Of a stretch of 64,000 bases of DNA, positions 24,384 through 33,245 are shown piece by piece (positions within the stretch are counted from its first letter, which is position 1; each line of letters begins with the position of its first letter). Position numbers and translations under genes: made by a program. Origin of the DNA: an uncultured Pelagibacteraceae bacterium (GTDB lineage Bacteria > Pseudomonadota > Alphaproteobacteria > Pelagibacterales > Pelagibacteraceae); the NCBI GenBank assembly GCA_902579465.1, contig CACHGV010000001.1, positions 62,001-126,000 of the forward strand. The letters run 5' to 3'. The notes beneath the pieces are model-generated. The model was not told where the DNA came from and searched no databases. It was given only the letters and a program-made list of their open reading frames with translations.

Positions 24384-25382
24384 ATGACAACAATTCCTTT
24401 AACTTTGGAAGAGATTTATAATCTAGCTAATAAAACTTTACTAGCTAATGGATGTGACGAAGAAACATCAAACATTTTATCTGATTTAATAATGAAAGCT
24501 GAAAGAGATGGTTCGCTATCTCACGGATTATTTAGATTGCCTGCATATATTTCAGGCTTAAAAAGTGGAAAAATTAATGGTAAAAGCAGACCAGTCGTTT
24601 CAAAGATAACCTCAAGCGTCATTAAAGTAGATGGAAAAAATTGTTTAGCACCAATGGTGTTAGAAAAAGGAATTCCTGAATTAATTAAAGCGACAAAAGA
24701 AAATGGTATAGCGGTTTTAGCAATAACAAATTCTCATCACATGGCTGCAATGTGGCCTGAAACAGAGGCAATTGCAGAGCAAGGTTTGGTTGCTTTTGCA
24801 TGCACATCTTACAAACCAGCTGTTGCGCCTGCCGGATCAATTAAACCTCTTTTTGGAACAAATCCAATTTCATTTGCTTGGCCAAGAAAAAACAAACCTC
24901 CAGTTGTTTACGATATGGCAACAGCTTCAATGGCTATGGGTGAAGTTCAAGTTGCTAAAAGAGAAGGTCATAAAGTTCCATTAGGCACAGGATTAACAAA
25001 AGAAGGAAAGGACACAACTGATCCAGCTGAAATAGCAGATGGGGGTGTTTTATTGCCTTTCGGCGGCTATAAAGGCTCTGGGATTGCGATGATGGTCGAA
25101 TTGCTTGCAGGAGCCTTAGTAGGGGATAATTTTAGTTTTGAGACAGCTGAGAAGGATAATAATGATGGAGGTCCTCCAAGTGGTGGTGAGTTTATTTTAG
25201 CCATATCTCCAGATAAATTATCACAAAATAATTGGGACGAACATTCATCAAAATTTTTTGAAAAAATGAAAGCGATGGGTGATGTCAGACTTCCTGGTGA
25301 AAGAAGACATAAGAATAGATTAGATAAAGGACCTAGACATATTAATGAGGATTTAGTTAATAAAATTAAATCTTTAAGCTAA
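24384..25382 (+). CDS. Ldh/malate dehydrogenase-2 family reductase, DpkA-like imino-acid reductase
   Basis: This 332-residue NAD(P)H enzyme belongs to the Ldh family unrelated to classic Rossmann malate dehydrogenases. The active-site stretch NSHHMAAMWPETEAIA, then KPLFGTNPISFAWP and VVYDMATASMAMGEVQ, resembles delta1-piperidine-2-carboxylate/delta1-pyrroline-2-carboxylate reductases such as DpkA more than lactate or ureidoglycolate dehydrogenases. LLPFGGYKGSGIAMMVELL is the conserved cofactor region. It would make L-pipecolate or L-proline from cyclic imines formed during D-amino acid or hydroxyproline breakdown. It begins 42 bases after the zinc operon, and a link to zinc is not evident. 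Confidence 0.75.
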   Translation: MTTIPLTLEEIYNLANKTLLANGCDEETSNILSDLIMKAERDGSLSHGLFRLPAYISGLKSGKINGKSRPVVSKITSSVIKVDGKNCLAPMVLEKGIPELIKATKENGIAVLAITNSHHMAAMWPETEAIAEQGLVAFACTSYKPAVAPAGSIKPLFGTNPISFAWPRKNKPPVVYDMATASMAMGEVQVAKREGHKVPLGTGLTKEGKDTTDPAEIADGGVLLPFGGYKGSGIAMMVELLAGALVGDNFSFETAEKDNNDGGPPSGGEFILAISPDKLSQNNWDEHSSKFFEKMKAMGDVRLPGERRHKNRLDKGPRHINEDLVNKIKSLS

Positions 25383-26150
25383 TTCTAATTCAATTGGTGT
25401 ATGGTCAGATGGTTTTTCTCTACCTCTTGGATATTTGTTAACTTTAACATCCTTAATACTATTCAGTAAACTGTTAGTCACTAAAAAGTGATCAATCCGC
25501 ATTCCATTATTTTTTTGCCAAGCACCACTTGTGTAATCCCAAAAAGTATATTCCTCTTTATCTGGATAAATATATCTAAACGCATCGTGAAATCCTAAAT
25601 TAAACATTTCTCTTAATTTTTTCCTTATCTCAATTCTAAAAAGAGCATCATTTTCATATCCCTTAGGATCGTGAACATCTTCAGCAGAGGGTATTATGTT
25701 AAAGTCACCTGCGATAATTATATTATCATAACTTTTTAAAAGAGTTTTAAGTTTTTTAATTAAACTGTTTAGCCAATATAATTTGTAATCATATTTTTCA
25801 GTATCTACTGGATTACCATTTGGTGTATAGATATTTATAATTTTAATAGTTTTAGATTTATACTTTGCTTCTGCTGAAATTATTCTTGATTGTTTGTTTT
25901 TATCTTTAAATATATCTTTTTCGATTTTGTCTAATTTTTTTTTGGAAAGTATTGCAACACCGTTGTAACTTTTTTGACCAAATACATAACTTTCATATTT
26001 TAATTTTTTTATATCATCAAATGGATAAGTTTCTTCTTGTGTTTTTATTTCTTGAGTTAACACAATATCAGGATTAAATTTTTTTAAGTATTCCTGAACA
26101 TTTAATATTCTTGCTCTAATAGAATTTACATTCCATGAGCTAATGATCAT
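25374..26150 (-). CDS. xthA: Exodeoxyribonuclease III (AP endonuclease)
   Basis: This 258-residue enzyme of the exonuclease-endonuclease-phosphatase fold starts MIISSWNVNSIRAR. Catalytic residues lie in TQEIKT, IAGDFNIIPS and GREKPSDHTPIELE (the Asp-His pair). It repairs abasic sites. The frame stays open 10 codons upstream, but the internal ATG at 26148-26150 matches the family start and overlaps the erpA stop by one base (TAATG), so I use it. Its end overlaps the convergent reductase gene by 9 bases. Confidence 0.92.
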   Translation of the reverse strand: MIISSWNVNSIRARILNVQEYLKKFNPDIVLTQEIKTQEETYPFDDIKKLKYESYVFGQKSYNGVAILSKKKLDKIEKDIFKDKNKQSRIISAEAKYKSKTIKIINIYTPNGNPVDTEKYDYKLYWLNSLIKKLKTLLKSYDNIIIAGDFNIIPSAEDVHDPKGYENDALFRIEIRKKLREMFNLGFHDAFRYIYPDKEEYTFWDYTSGAWQKNNGMRIDHFLVTNSLLNSIKDVKVNKYPRGREKPSDHTPIELELA

Positions 26151-26467
26151 TAAAGAGAAAACGAAACACCACAACCGCAAGATGATTTGCTTTGTGGGTT
26201 ACTAATTTTAAATTGGTCTCCGATTAATTCTTTTACAAAATCAACCTCTGATCCTTTCAAAAGATCAGCTGAAGTTTTATCTATTAAAATATTATCTTGT
26301 CTTAAATCGTCGTCTTGAGGTGTCTTATCAAATGAGAAATCATACTGAAACCCTGAGCATCCACCACCTTTAATAGCGATTCTAAAAAAAGAACCTTCTT
26401 CTTTAGATGATAGAAGGTTATTGATTTGTTTTAACGCATTATCTGTAAATTTAATTTCTTTAATCAT
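26150..26467 (-). CDS. erpA: Iron-sulfur cluster insertion protein ErpA/IscA
   Basis: This 105-residue A-type carrier has the three conserved cysteines in GGGCSGFQY and the C-terminal SSCGCGVSF. It delivers Fe-S clusters to apo-proteins. The family start IKFTDNALKQI is near the N-terminus. The gene is coupled to xthA by a one-base stop/start overlap and diverges from dgt across 50 bases, a common alphaproteobacterial arrangement. Confidence 0.9.
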   Translation of the reverse strand: MIKEIKFTDNALKQINNLLSSKEEGSFFRIAIKGGGCSGFQYDFSFDKTPQDDDLRQDNILIDKTSADLLKGSEVDFVKELIGDQFKISNPQSKSSCGCGVSFSL

Positions 26468-26517
26468 TATTTATCGCTGTTATTACTAATATAATTAATA
26501 ATTACCATTTTTAAAGA

Positions 26518-27636
26518 ATGAATAATTACTCAAAATTAGGTTTTTTTAAATCAAAAGGTCGCTTAATTTTAGAGCCAAATAGCTCCTTTAGAACGCCTTT
26601 TCAGAGAGATAGGGATAGAATAATCCATTCTGCATCGTTTAGAAGATTAAAGCACAAAACCCAAGTTTTTGTTAATACAGAAGGTGACCATTATAGAACA
26701 AGAATAACTCATTCATTAGAGGTTGCTCAAATTGCAAGATCAATATCTAGGTATTTGAATTTAAATGATGATTTAGTTGAAACACTAAGTCTAGCCCATG
26801 ATATGGGGCATACTCCATTTGGGCATGCTGGTGAAGAAGCCTTGAATGAATCAATGGCAATGCATGGTGGTTTTGATCATAATCTTCAAACCTTAAGAAT
26901 AGTGATGTTCATAGAAAATAAATATTTAAAATTTAAAGGTTTAAATTTAACAATTGAAACACTGGATGGCCTTTTAAAACATAACGGACCAATACGTAAT
27001 ATTGATAAAATAAATAGAATAATTGGAACTAAAAAATTTAAACAAAAAATTAATTTTAAAAAAAATTCTTCTCTTGAGGCACAGATTGCAGCCATATCTG
27101 ACGACATAGCCTATAATAACCATGATATACAAGATGGAATTAAGGCTAAATTGTTTTCTTTAAATCAATTATGTGAAATTAATTTTTTTAAAGAAATTTA
27201 TAAATCTTATAAAACAAAAATTAATCGCACAAATAAAGATATTATAGTTTATCAAATTATAAGAGACTCGATAAATTTAATGGTGCAAGATGTTATTAAA
27301 AATAGTATTAAAAATTTAAAGAAAAATAAGATTAATACTAAAAAAGATGTTCAAATGTATAAAAATAAAATAATCAATTTTTCTAATAAATTTTTATCTA
27401 TAGAAAAAGAAGTAAAAAATTTTTTAAAATTAAATATGTATAATAATAAGACTGTGCAATTGAAAAATAATCATGGAAAGAAAATAGTAGAAAATTTATT
27501 TAAAATAATAGAAAAGAAACCAAAAAAGTTTATTGTCAATAAATTTATAGAAAATAATAAATATAGAGCAATTTCTGATTATATCTCAGGAATGACTGAT
27601 AGATATGCAATACAATTATACAAGTCATACAAATGA
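26518..27636 (+). CDS. dgt: Deoxyguanosinetriphosphate triphosphohydrolase-like protein
   Basis: This 372-residue HD-domain dNTPase begins with FRTPFQRDRDRIIHSASFRR and RLKHKTQVF, diagnostic of the alphaproteobacterial dGTPase-like type. Metal ligands are in RITHSLEVAQIAR, LAHDMGHTPFGHAGE and SDDIAYNNHD. It hydrolyses dNTPs to deoxynucleosides and triphosphate. The middle and C-terminal parts are very Lys/Asn-rich, as expected of the base composition. It overlaps argS by 4 bases (ATGA). Confidence 0.9.
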   Translation: MNNYSKLGFFKSKGRLILEPNSSFRTPFQRDRDRIIHSASFRRLKHKTQVFVNTEGDHYRTRITHSLEVAQIARSISRYLNLNDDLVETLSLAHDMGHTPFGHAGEEALNESMAMHGGFDHNLQTLRIVMFIENKYLKFKGLNLTIETLDGLLKHNGPIRNIDKINRIIGTKKFKQKINFKKNSSLEAQIAAISDDIAYNNHDIQDGIKAKLFSLNQLCEINFFKEIYKSYKTKINRTNKDIIVYQIIRDSINLMVQDVIKNSIKNLKKNKINTKKDVQMYKNKIINFSNKFLSIEKEVKNFLKLNMYNNKTVQLKNNHGKKIVENLFKIIEKKPKKFIVNKFIENNKYRAISDYISGMTDRYAIQLYKSYK

Positions 27637-29363
27637 ATATATTTGAAAATTATTTATTAAAGATAGAAAAAATTATTAAGTCTGCCCATAAAGATAATTT
27701 GTTAGAGTTGCCAGATAATTTATCAGGCATAAATGTTGATATACCACCTGCAAAATTTACTGGCGATATTTCCACAAATGTTGCAATGGTATTATCTAAA
27801 ATTAATAAAAAACCTCCTCTTGATCTTGCTAAACAGATAGCTGACTTGATAAAAGATAGTGATAAAAATATCGATGAAATTAGCATTGAAAAACCAGGTT
27901 TTATCAATCTAAAATTAAAAAATGAATTTTGGAATGGCTTTATATTAGATGTCTTAAATAATTCATCATATGGAAGTAGCACGAGTGGAAAAAAAAATAG
28001 TTTTTTAGTAGAATTTGTATCTGCAAATCCAACTGGACCTTTGCACGTAGGCCATTCTAGAGGCGCCATACTTGGAGATGTAATATCTAATCTTTTATCT
28101 TTTAACGGTCATAAAGTTACCAAAGAATATTATGTAAATGATTATGGAAATCAAATCTCTCATTTTACAAAATCCGTTTATTTAAGAATAAAAGAAATTC
28201 TTTACGATGAAACTTTTCCGATAAACGACAACGAATTATATCCTGGAGACTATCTTATAGATATAGCAAAAAAAATAATTTCAAAAAATAAAGATTTAGA
28301 TTTTAAAAATTTTGAATCAGTTTCTGAAAAACTAAAAAAACTTTCTATACAAGAATCTTTAAAATTAATAAAAATCAATTTGGAAAATCTTGGCATAAAG
28401 CACGATAATTTTGCAAGTGAAACTGATGTGATAAATAATAATGAAGTTGATGAAGTAATTAAAAATCTAAAAGAAAAAAAATATATCTATGAGGGAAAAA
28501 TTAAAGCACCCGAAGGAGAAAGCAAAGAAAACTGGGTAGAAAGAGAGCAATTATTGTTTAAATCTACAAACTTTGGTGATGATAAAGACAGAGCCTTACA
28601 AAAAGAAGACAAATCATGGACATACTTTGCAAGTGATGTTGCTTATCACAATACAAAATTAAAAAGAAATTTTAATATTCTTATAAATATTCTTGGTGCT
28701 GATCATGCTGGCTATATAAAAAGAATAACTTCAGTAGTTGAAGCATTATCAGGTGAAAAAAATAAGTTAATTTGTAAAGTAAGTCAGTTAGTAAAACTCA
28801 TTAAGGACAAAAAACCTTTTAAAATGTCTAAAAGAAAAGGCGATTATATAACTATTGAGGATCTTATTAATGAAGTTGGTAAAGATGCAACAAGGTTTAT
28901 TATGTTAAGTAGAAGTAGTGATGCTGAAATTGATTTTGATTTTGATAAAGTAAAAGAAAAATCTAAAGAAAACCCTATTTATTATGTTCAGTATGCATAT
29001 GCTAGAATTTCGTCTGTGTTTAGAAATACCCAAACTGATATAAATAGCAATCTTGAGATAAAGAATTCAGATTTTAATTTTGGCAATGAGGAAATAAAGC
29101 TATTCAAAAAAATTAGTGAATGGCCTAAATGTGTTGAAGTTTCTTCAGAAAAATTAGAACCACACAGAATTTCAGTTTATCTATACGAATTAGCTTCTGA
29201 GTTTCATTCTTATTGGAATATGGGTAAGGATGATGCTTCTAAAAGATTTATAGATCAAGATAATACAATTCAAATGGAAAAACTAGTTTTCCTTAAATCT
29301 ATAGCCAATACTTTAAAAACAGGTATGAATATTTTGGGTGTAGAAACCCCTGAAAAAATGTAA
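27633..29363 (+). CDS. argS: Arginyl-tRNA synthetase
   Basis: This 576-residue class I synthetase has the HIGH-like PLHVGHSRGAILGD near residue 140 after FVSANPTGP. The KMSK motif FKMSKRKGDYITIEDL lies near residue 395, and the C-terminal anticodon-binding DALR domain contains QYAYARISSV. The N-terminal Arg-S domain includes PPAKFTGDISTNVA. Length is standard. It is coupled to dgt upstream and to a small membrane protein downstream (one-base TAATG overlap). Confidence 0.95.
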   Translation: MNIFENYLLKIEKIIKSAHKDNLLELPDNLSGINVDIPPAKFTGDISTNVAMVLSKINKKPPLDLAKQIADLIKDSDKNIDEISIEKPGFINLKLKNEFWNGFILDVLNNSSYGSSTSGKKNSFLVEFVSANPTGPLHVGHSRGAILGDVISNLLSFNGHKVTKEYYVNDYGNQISHFTKSVYLRIKEILYDETFPINDNELYPGDYLIDIAKKIISKNKDLDFKNFESVSEKLKKLSIQESLKLIKINLENLGIKHDNFASETDVINNNEVDEVIKNLKEKKYIYEGKIKAPEGESKENWVEREQLLFKSTNFGDDKDRALQKEDKSWTYFASDVAYHNTKLKRNFNILINILGADHAGYIKRITSVVEALSGEKNKLICKVSQLVKLIKDKKPFKMSKRKGDYITIEDLINEVGKDATRFIMLSRSSDAEIDFDFDKVKEKSKENPIYYVQYAYARISSVFRNTQTDINSNLEIKNSDFNFGNEEIKLFKKISEWPKCVEVSSEKLEPHRISVYLYELASEFHSYWNMGKDDASKRFIDQDNTIQMEKLVFLKSIANTLKTGMNILGVETPEKM

Positions 29364-29626
29364 TGATTAAAGAACTAAAGTATCTTTTTTTTCTTATTAT
29401 AATTTTCTTCTTCATTTTTTTTACTGCCAGATACTATTTTTCTGATGAAAACATTAAAAAATCTTACAGATCACTTTCCTCAATTGATGAAAAAATTAAT
29501 AATATAGAAAAAGATCTTATATTATTAGAAAATGATACAGAAAATATTATTGAATATGTAGAATTTAAAAATAATAAGAAAAAAAATAAATATTCTTTTT
29601 GGGAACTCCTTTATAATGACAAATAA
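29363..29626 (+). CDS. Small membrane-anchored protein in the usual SPOR-protein position
   Basis: This 87-residue protein has one N-terminal transmembrane helix (about residues 6-26), then a charged region with coiled-coil character (SIDEKINNIEKDLILLEND). In many alphaproteobacteria the gene between argS and nagZ encodes a longer protein with a C-terminal SPOR peptidoglycan-binding domain. Here that domain is absent. It may be a shortened relic or a lineage-specific divisome-type protein. It overlaps argS by 1 base and nagZ by 11 bases, so it is surely translated with them. Confidence 0.7.
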   Translation: MIKELKYLFFLIIIFFFIFFTARYYFSDENIKKSYRSLSSIDEKINNIEKDLILLENDTENIIEYVEFKNNKKKNKYSFWELLYNDK

Positions 29627-30569
29627 ATCTCATAGATCTTTTATATGCGGTATAAAAGGTAAATATCTTACCCAAAAGGAAATAAGTTTTTTAAAAAAAT
29701 ATAAACCATGGGGAATTATTTTATTTTCTAGAAATATAAATTCTATTAATCAAACACAAGAATTAACAAATTCCATTAAAAAAATTTTTAAAAATAAAAA
29801 TTATCCTATTATGATAGATGAGGAGGGTGGTAGAGTTAGTAGATTAAGGAAATTTATTGATAATTCAATTTTTTCAGCAGAATATTTTGGCAAACTATTT
29901 AATAAAGATAAAAAAAAATTTGATATCTATTATAATGTCTATGTTAAACAAATTTCATACTTATTAAAATTATTAGGTATAAATATTAATACAGTTCCTG
30001 TTCTGGACCTTAAAAGAAAAAATTTTCATAAGATTGTTGATGACAGATCATTTTCAAGTAACAAAAAAATAGTATCAACAATGGGAGATATTTGTATCCA
30101 TCATTTTCATAAAAATGGTGTTGCAACAGTGATGAAACACATACCAGGGCATGGTTTAGCTAAAGTCGACAGTCATAAAAATCTTCCCAAAATAACCAAA
30201 AATGAGGATTATTTACTAAAAAATGATTTTTATACTTTTAAAAACAAGAAAGCATTGATCGCAATGACAGGCCATTTACTATTTCAAAAAATTGATCCAC
30301 AAAACAATGTTACTCATTCAAAGAAAATCATTAGTTTAGTAAGAAATAAAATAAAATTTAAAAATTTAATTTTAACAGACGATCTTTCAATGAAAGCTTT
30401 AAAAGATAAACTTGATATTAGAGTAAAAAAATCTTTTTTAGCAGGATGCAATTTAGCCTTACATTGCAATGGAAATTTAAGTGAAATGGTTACAGTTGCA
30501 CAAAATTCACCAAAATTAGACAAATTTGTAACGAAAAAAACATCACAATTAATAAAAATTATAGGTTAG
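29616..30569 (+). CDS. nagZ: Beta-N-acetylhexosaminidase NagZ
   Basis: This 317-residue family-3 glycoside hydrolase releases GlcNAc from anhydromuropeptides during cell-wall recycling. MIDEEGGRVSRLR, TVMKHIPGHGLAKVDSH (the mobile His-Asp catalytic loop) and LILTDDLSMKAL (the nucleophilic Asp) are all present. No signal peptide, so it is cytoplasmic as expected. It lies in the conserved run argS-x-nagZ-scpA-scpB-tat. Confidence 0.92.
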   Translation: MTNKSHRSFICGIKGKYLTQKEISFLKKYKPWGIILFSRNINSINQTQELTNSIKKIFKNKNYPIMIDEEGGRVSRLRKFIDNSIFSAEYFGKLFNKDKKKFDIYYNVYVKQISYLLKLLGININTVPVLDLKRKNFHKIVDDRSFSSNKKIVSTMGDICIHHFHKNGVATVMKHIPGHGLAKVDSHKNLPKITKNEDYLLKNDFYTFKNKKALIAMTGHLLFQKIDPQNNVTHSKKIISLVRNKIKFKNLILTDDLSMKALKDKLDIRVKKSFLAGCNLALHCNGNLSEMVTVAQNSPKLDKFVTKKTSQLIKIIG

Positions 30570-30580
30570 AGTAATTTACT

Positions 30581-31315
30581 ATGTCCGATGATTCTTTAGA
30601 CTTTAATGTAAATTTAAATAATTTCAGTGGTTCCCTTGAAATATTGCTTGATCTTGCTAAATCGCAAAAAGTTGATTTAGAAGAAATTTCTATTACAAAA
30701 CTTGCTGATCAATTTCATCAATATTTAACAGAAAAAGAAAATATAAATTTAGAAATAGCTTCTGAATATTTGTTAATGGCAACTTGGCTTACTTATTTGA
30801 AATCAAAATTATTACTTCCTGAAACCGATGAGGAGGAGTTTAAAGCTTTTGAAGTTGCTGAGAAACTTAAATTACAATTAAAAAAATTAGAATTAATTAG
30901 ATTATTATCATCTCAAATGTTAGACAGAAAAAGATTAGGTAGAGATGTTTTTATGCGTGGCTCTAAAAGTGGTGTAAAGTCGATATACGACAAAAAAGTT
31001 TCTTTAACATTATTTGAATTATTAAAAGCATATTCAGGAATAGTCATGACTAAAGATTTTCATACTATGAACATACCTAAACTTCCTGTTTTTACTACTG
31101 AAGATGCTATTAAAAGAATAAAAGAGTTCTTTGGTACACTCAATGATTGGAAAAATTTGTCTGAGTTGGTTCCTTCTGGATTTAATAAGTCTCCTAATTT
31201 AAAAAGAACAGGTAAAGCAGGAATTTTCGCTGGCTCTTTAGAATTGGTAAAAGAAGGAAATATATCTTTAAAACAAAAAGAATTATTCGATGATATCTAT
31301 GTTAAGGAAAATTAA
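30581..31315 (+). CDS. scpA: Segregation and condensation protein ScpA
   Basis: This 244-residue kleisin partner of SMC starts with FSGSLEILLDLAKSQKVDLE, the standard ScpA entry segment. SEYLLMATWLTYLKSKLLLP is the SMC-binding helical part, and a C-terminal winged helix ends it. It shares the stop/start base with scpB. It bridges the SMC heads for chromosome condensation. Confidence 0.92.
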   Translation: MSDDSLDFNVNLNNFSGSLEILLDLAKSQKVDLEEISITKLADQFHQYLTEKENINLEIASEYLLMATWLTYLKSKLLLPETDEEEFKAFEVAEKLKLQLKKLELIRLLSSQMLDRKRLGRDVFMRGSKSGVKSIYDKKVSLTLFELLKAYSGIVMTKDFHTMNIPKLPVFTTEDAIKRIKEFFGTLNDWKNLSELVPSGFNKSPNLKRTGKAGIFAGSLELVKEGNISLKQKELFDDIYVKEN

Positions 31316-32004
31316 TGAACAAAACTAAAAAAAATAATATTGTAAGTTTTCCAACTAAACTCACTGATGTAGAAAGAGAGATTGAGGCTATAGTATTTGC
31401 TGCTGCTGAACCTCTTTCAGTTGAAACAATAGAGTCAAAATTATCTAAATCAACAGATATTCAACAATCGCTGGAAAAACTAAGAGATTTCTACTCTAAT
31501 AGAGGTATTAATTTGATTTGCATATCTAATAAATGGTCATTTAGAACTGCAGTTAATTTATCTTCTTTAATGTCAGAACAAAAAACTGTTGAAAAAAAAT
31601 TATCTAGAGCTGCAATCGAAACTCTTGCTATTATTGTCTATCATCAACCGGTTACAAGGTCTGAAATTGAAGAGATTAGAGGTGTAGCTTTTGGAACTAA
31701 TACTTTAGAAATTCTAATGGAGTTAAATTGGGTTAAACATGAAGGTAGAAAAAATGTTCCTGGCAAACCAATACAATATGGAACCACAGATGAATTTTTA
31801 AGCCATTTTAATCTGCAAAAATTGTCAGATTTACCAACCGTGAATGAATTAGGTTCAGCAGGATTAATTGATACATCAAGTGTAGACTCTTCAATATTTG
31901 GAACAGGCAAATTTTTTAAAGAAAAACAAGTCGATAAAAAGGAAAATATTTATTCTGATATTGATGAAATGTTAAGCAGTACCCTTAAATCTGACGAAAC
32001 TTAA
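31315..32004 (+). CDS. scpB: Segregation and condensation protein ScpB
   Basis: This 229-residue protein has two winged-helix domains (about residues 20-90 and 95-165). AAIETLAIIVYHQPVTRSEIEEIRG is the family signature (quoted in part: ETLAIIVYHQPVTRSEIE). The C-terminal 60 residues are low-complexity and acidic. It dimerises and binds ScpA in the SMC-ScpAB condensin. The start overlaps the scpA stop by one base. Confidence 0.92.
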   Translation: MNKTKKNNIVSFPTKLTDVEREIEAIVFAAAEPLSVETIESKLSKSTDIQQSLEKLRDFYSNRGINLICISNKWSFRTAVNLSSLMSEQKTVEKKLSRAAIETLAIIVYHQPVTRSEIEEIRGVAFGTNTLEILMELNWVKHEGRKNVPGKPIQYGTTDEFLSHFNLQKLSDLPTVNELGSAGLIDTSSVDSSIFGTGKFFKEKQVDKKENIYSDIDEMLSSTLKSDET

Positions 32005-32047
32005 AAAATCACTTTTAATAAATCAATAATAAGGTTATAAATAATTT

Positions 32048-32245
32048 ATGAGTATAGGATTTTGGCAAATAGCAATTGTAGTAATTTTAGTAGTATTACT
32101 TTTTGGTAGAGGAAAAATCTCTAGTCTGATGGGTGATGTAGCTAAAGGAATTAAAAGTTTTAAAAAAGGTATGGCTACAGATGTTACTGATGAAGACCAA
32201 ACTAAAAATATTTCAGAAAATCAAGACTCTAATAAAAAAGAATAA
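32048..32245 (+). CDS. tatA: Twin-arginine translocase subunit TatA
   Basis: This 65-residue protein has an N-terminal transmembrane helix starting [10 protein letters not shown], the FGRGKI hinge and the amphipathic helix [12 protein letters not shown], all hallmarks of TatA/E. It polymerises to form the Tat pore. It heads the tatA-tatB-tatC cluster, with spacers of 3 bases to tatB. Confidence 0.93.
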   Translation: MSIGFWQIAIVVILVVLLFGRGKISSLMGDVAKGIKSFKKGMATDVTDEDQTKNISENQDSNKKE

Positions 32246-32248
32246 CAA

Positions 32249-32482
32249 ATGCCGTCAATTGGCTGGCTAGAAATATTAATTATAGTCTCAATAGCAATTA
32301 TTGTCGTAGGTCCTAAAGATTTTCCTTACATGTTAAAAAAAATCGGTTCATGGATTGGTTCAGCAAAAAGATATGTTCGTGATGTTCAAGGACAAGTCAG
32401 TGATTTGACAAATGAAACTTTAAATACTGATATAGACGATAAACCTAAATCAGAAAATCAAGAGAAAAAAAAAGATGAGTAA
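32249..32482 (+). CDS. tatB: Twin-arginine translocase subunit TatB
   Basis: This 77-residue protein begins PSIGWLEILIIVSIAIIVVG, with the TatB Glu in the membrane helix and the Gly-Pro hinge VVGPKDFPYML, followed by an amphipathic helix. With TatC it forms the twin-arginine signal receptor. It is shorter than enterobacterial TatB. It overlaps tatC by 8 bases. Confidence 0.9.
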   Translation: MPSIGWLEILIIVSIAIIVVGPKDFPYMLKKIGSWIGSAKRYVRDVQGQVSDLTNETLNTDIDDKPKSENQEKKKDE

Positions 32483-33245
32483 AGATAAAGAAGGTAGTTT
32501 CATAAGTCATTTAACCGAATTAAGAAAAAGATTAATAAACTCATTTATATTTTTAGCTATTCTATTTGTAATTTGTTATTATTTTTCTGAGTACATTTAT
32601 GGATTTTTAGTTGAACCGTATGCAAATGCAGTAAAGGATGACGACACAAATAGAAGATTAATATTTACTGCTCTTCAAGAAACATTTCTAACATACTTAA
32701 AGGTTTCTTTTTTTGCTGCTTTTTTTATTACAAGCCCATTTATACTAATCCAAATTTGGAAATTTATTGCACCTGGTCTTTATAATCATGAAAAGAAAGC
32801 TATAATGCCTTACTTGGTGGTAACTCCAATTCTATTCTTGCTTGGAGGTATGTTAGTTTATTACTTAATAATGCCTTTAGCTATAAAGTTTTTTTTATCC
32901 TTTGAGAGTTTAGGGGCAGCCACAAATTTACCAATTCAATTAGAAGCTAAAGTAAACGAGTATTTATCATTAGTAATGAAGCTTATTTTTGCTTTTGGAT
33001 TAAGTTTTCAATTACCAGTAGTATTAAGTTTATTAGCTAGAATTGGGGTAGTGAATTCAACATTTTTAAAAGAGAGAAGAAAATATGTTGTTGTAATAAT
33101 ATTCGCAGCAGCAGCTATATTAACTCCACCAGATCCAATCACTCAAATTGGTTTGGGTATACCATTATTAATTTTATATGAATTATCAATAATATCAGTA
33201 GGAATAATTGAAAAGAAAGCAGCAGAAAAAAATGCACAATATTAA
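32475..33245 (+). CDS. tatC: Twin-arginine translocase subunit TatC
   Basis: This 256-residue protein has six transmembrane helices. SFISHLTELRKRLINS is the conserved N-terminal signal-binding segment, and the periplasmic loop with FTALQETFLTYLKVSFFAA matches the TatC signature. It recognises twin-arginine signal peptides; a candidate Tat client, the M48 lipoprotein at 46.2 kb, is in this window. Its end overlaps serS by 14 bases. Confidence 0.95.
   Translation: MSKDKEGSFISHLTELRKRLINSFIFLAILFVICYYFSEYIYGFLVEPYANAVKDDDTNRRLIFTALQETFLTYLKVSFFAAFFITSPFILIQIWKFIAPGLYNHEKKAIMPYLVVTPILFLLGGMLVYYLIMPLAIKFFLSFESLGAATNLPIQLEAKVNEYLSLVMKLIFAFGLSFQLPVVLSLLARIGVVNSTFLKERRKYVVVIIFAAAAILTPPDPITQIGLGIPLLILYELSIISVGIIEKKAAEKNAQY

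Noticed and set aside
24384-25382. Annotation as malate or L-lactate dehydrogenase
   Set aside because: The HHMAAMWPE and AMGEVQ segments fit imino-acid (DpkA-like) reductases better, though the substrate is not proven.
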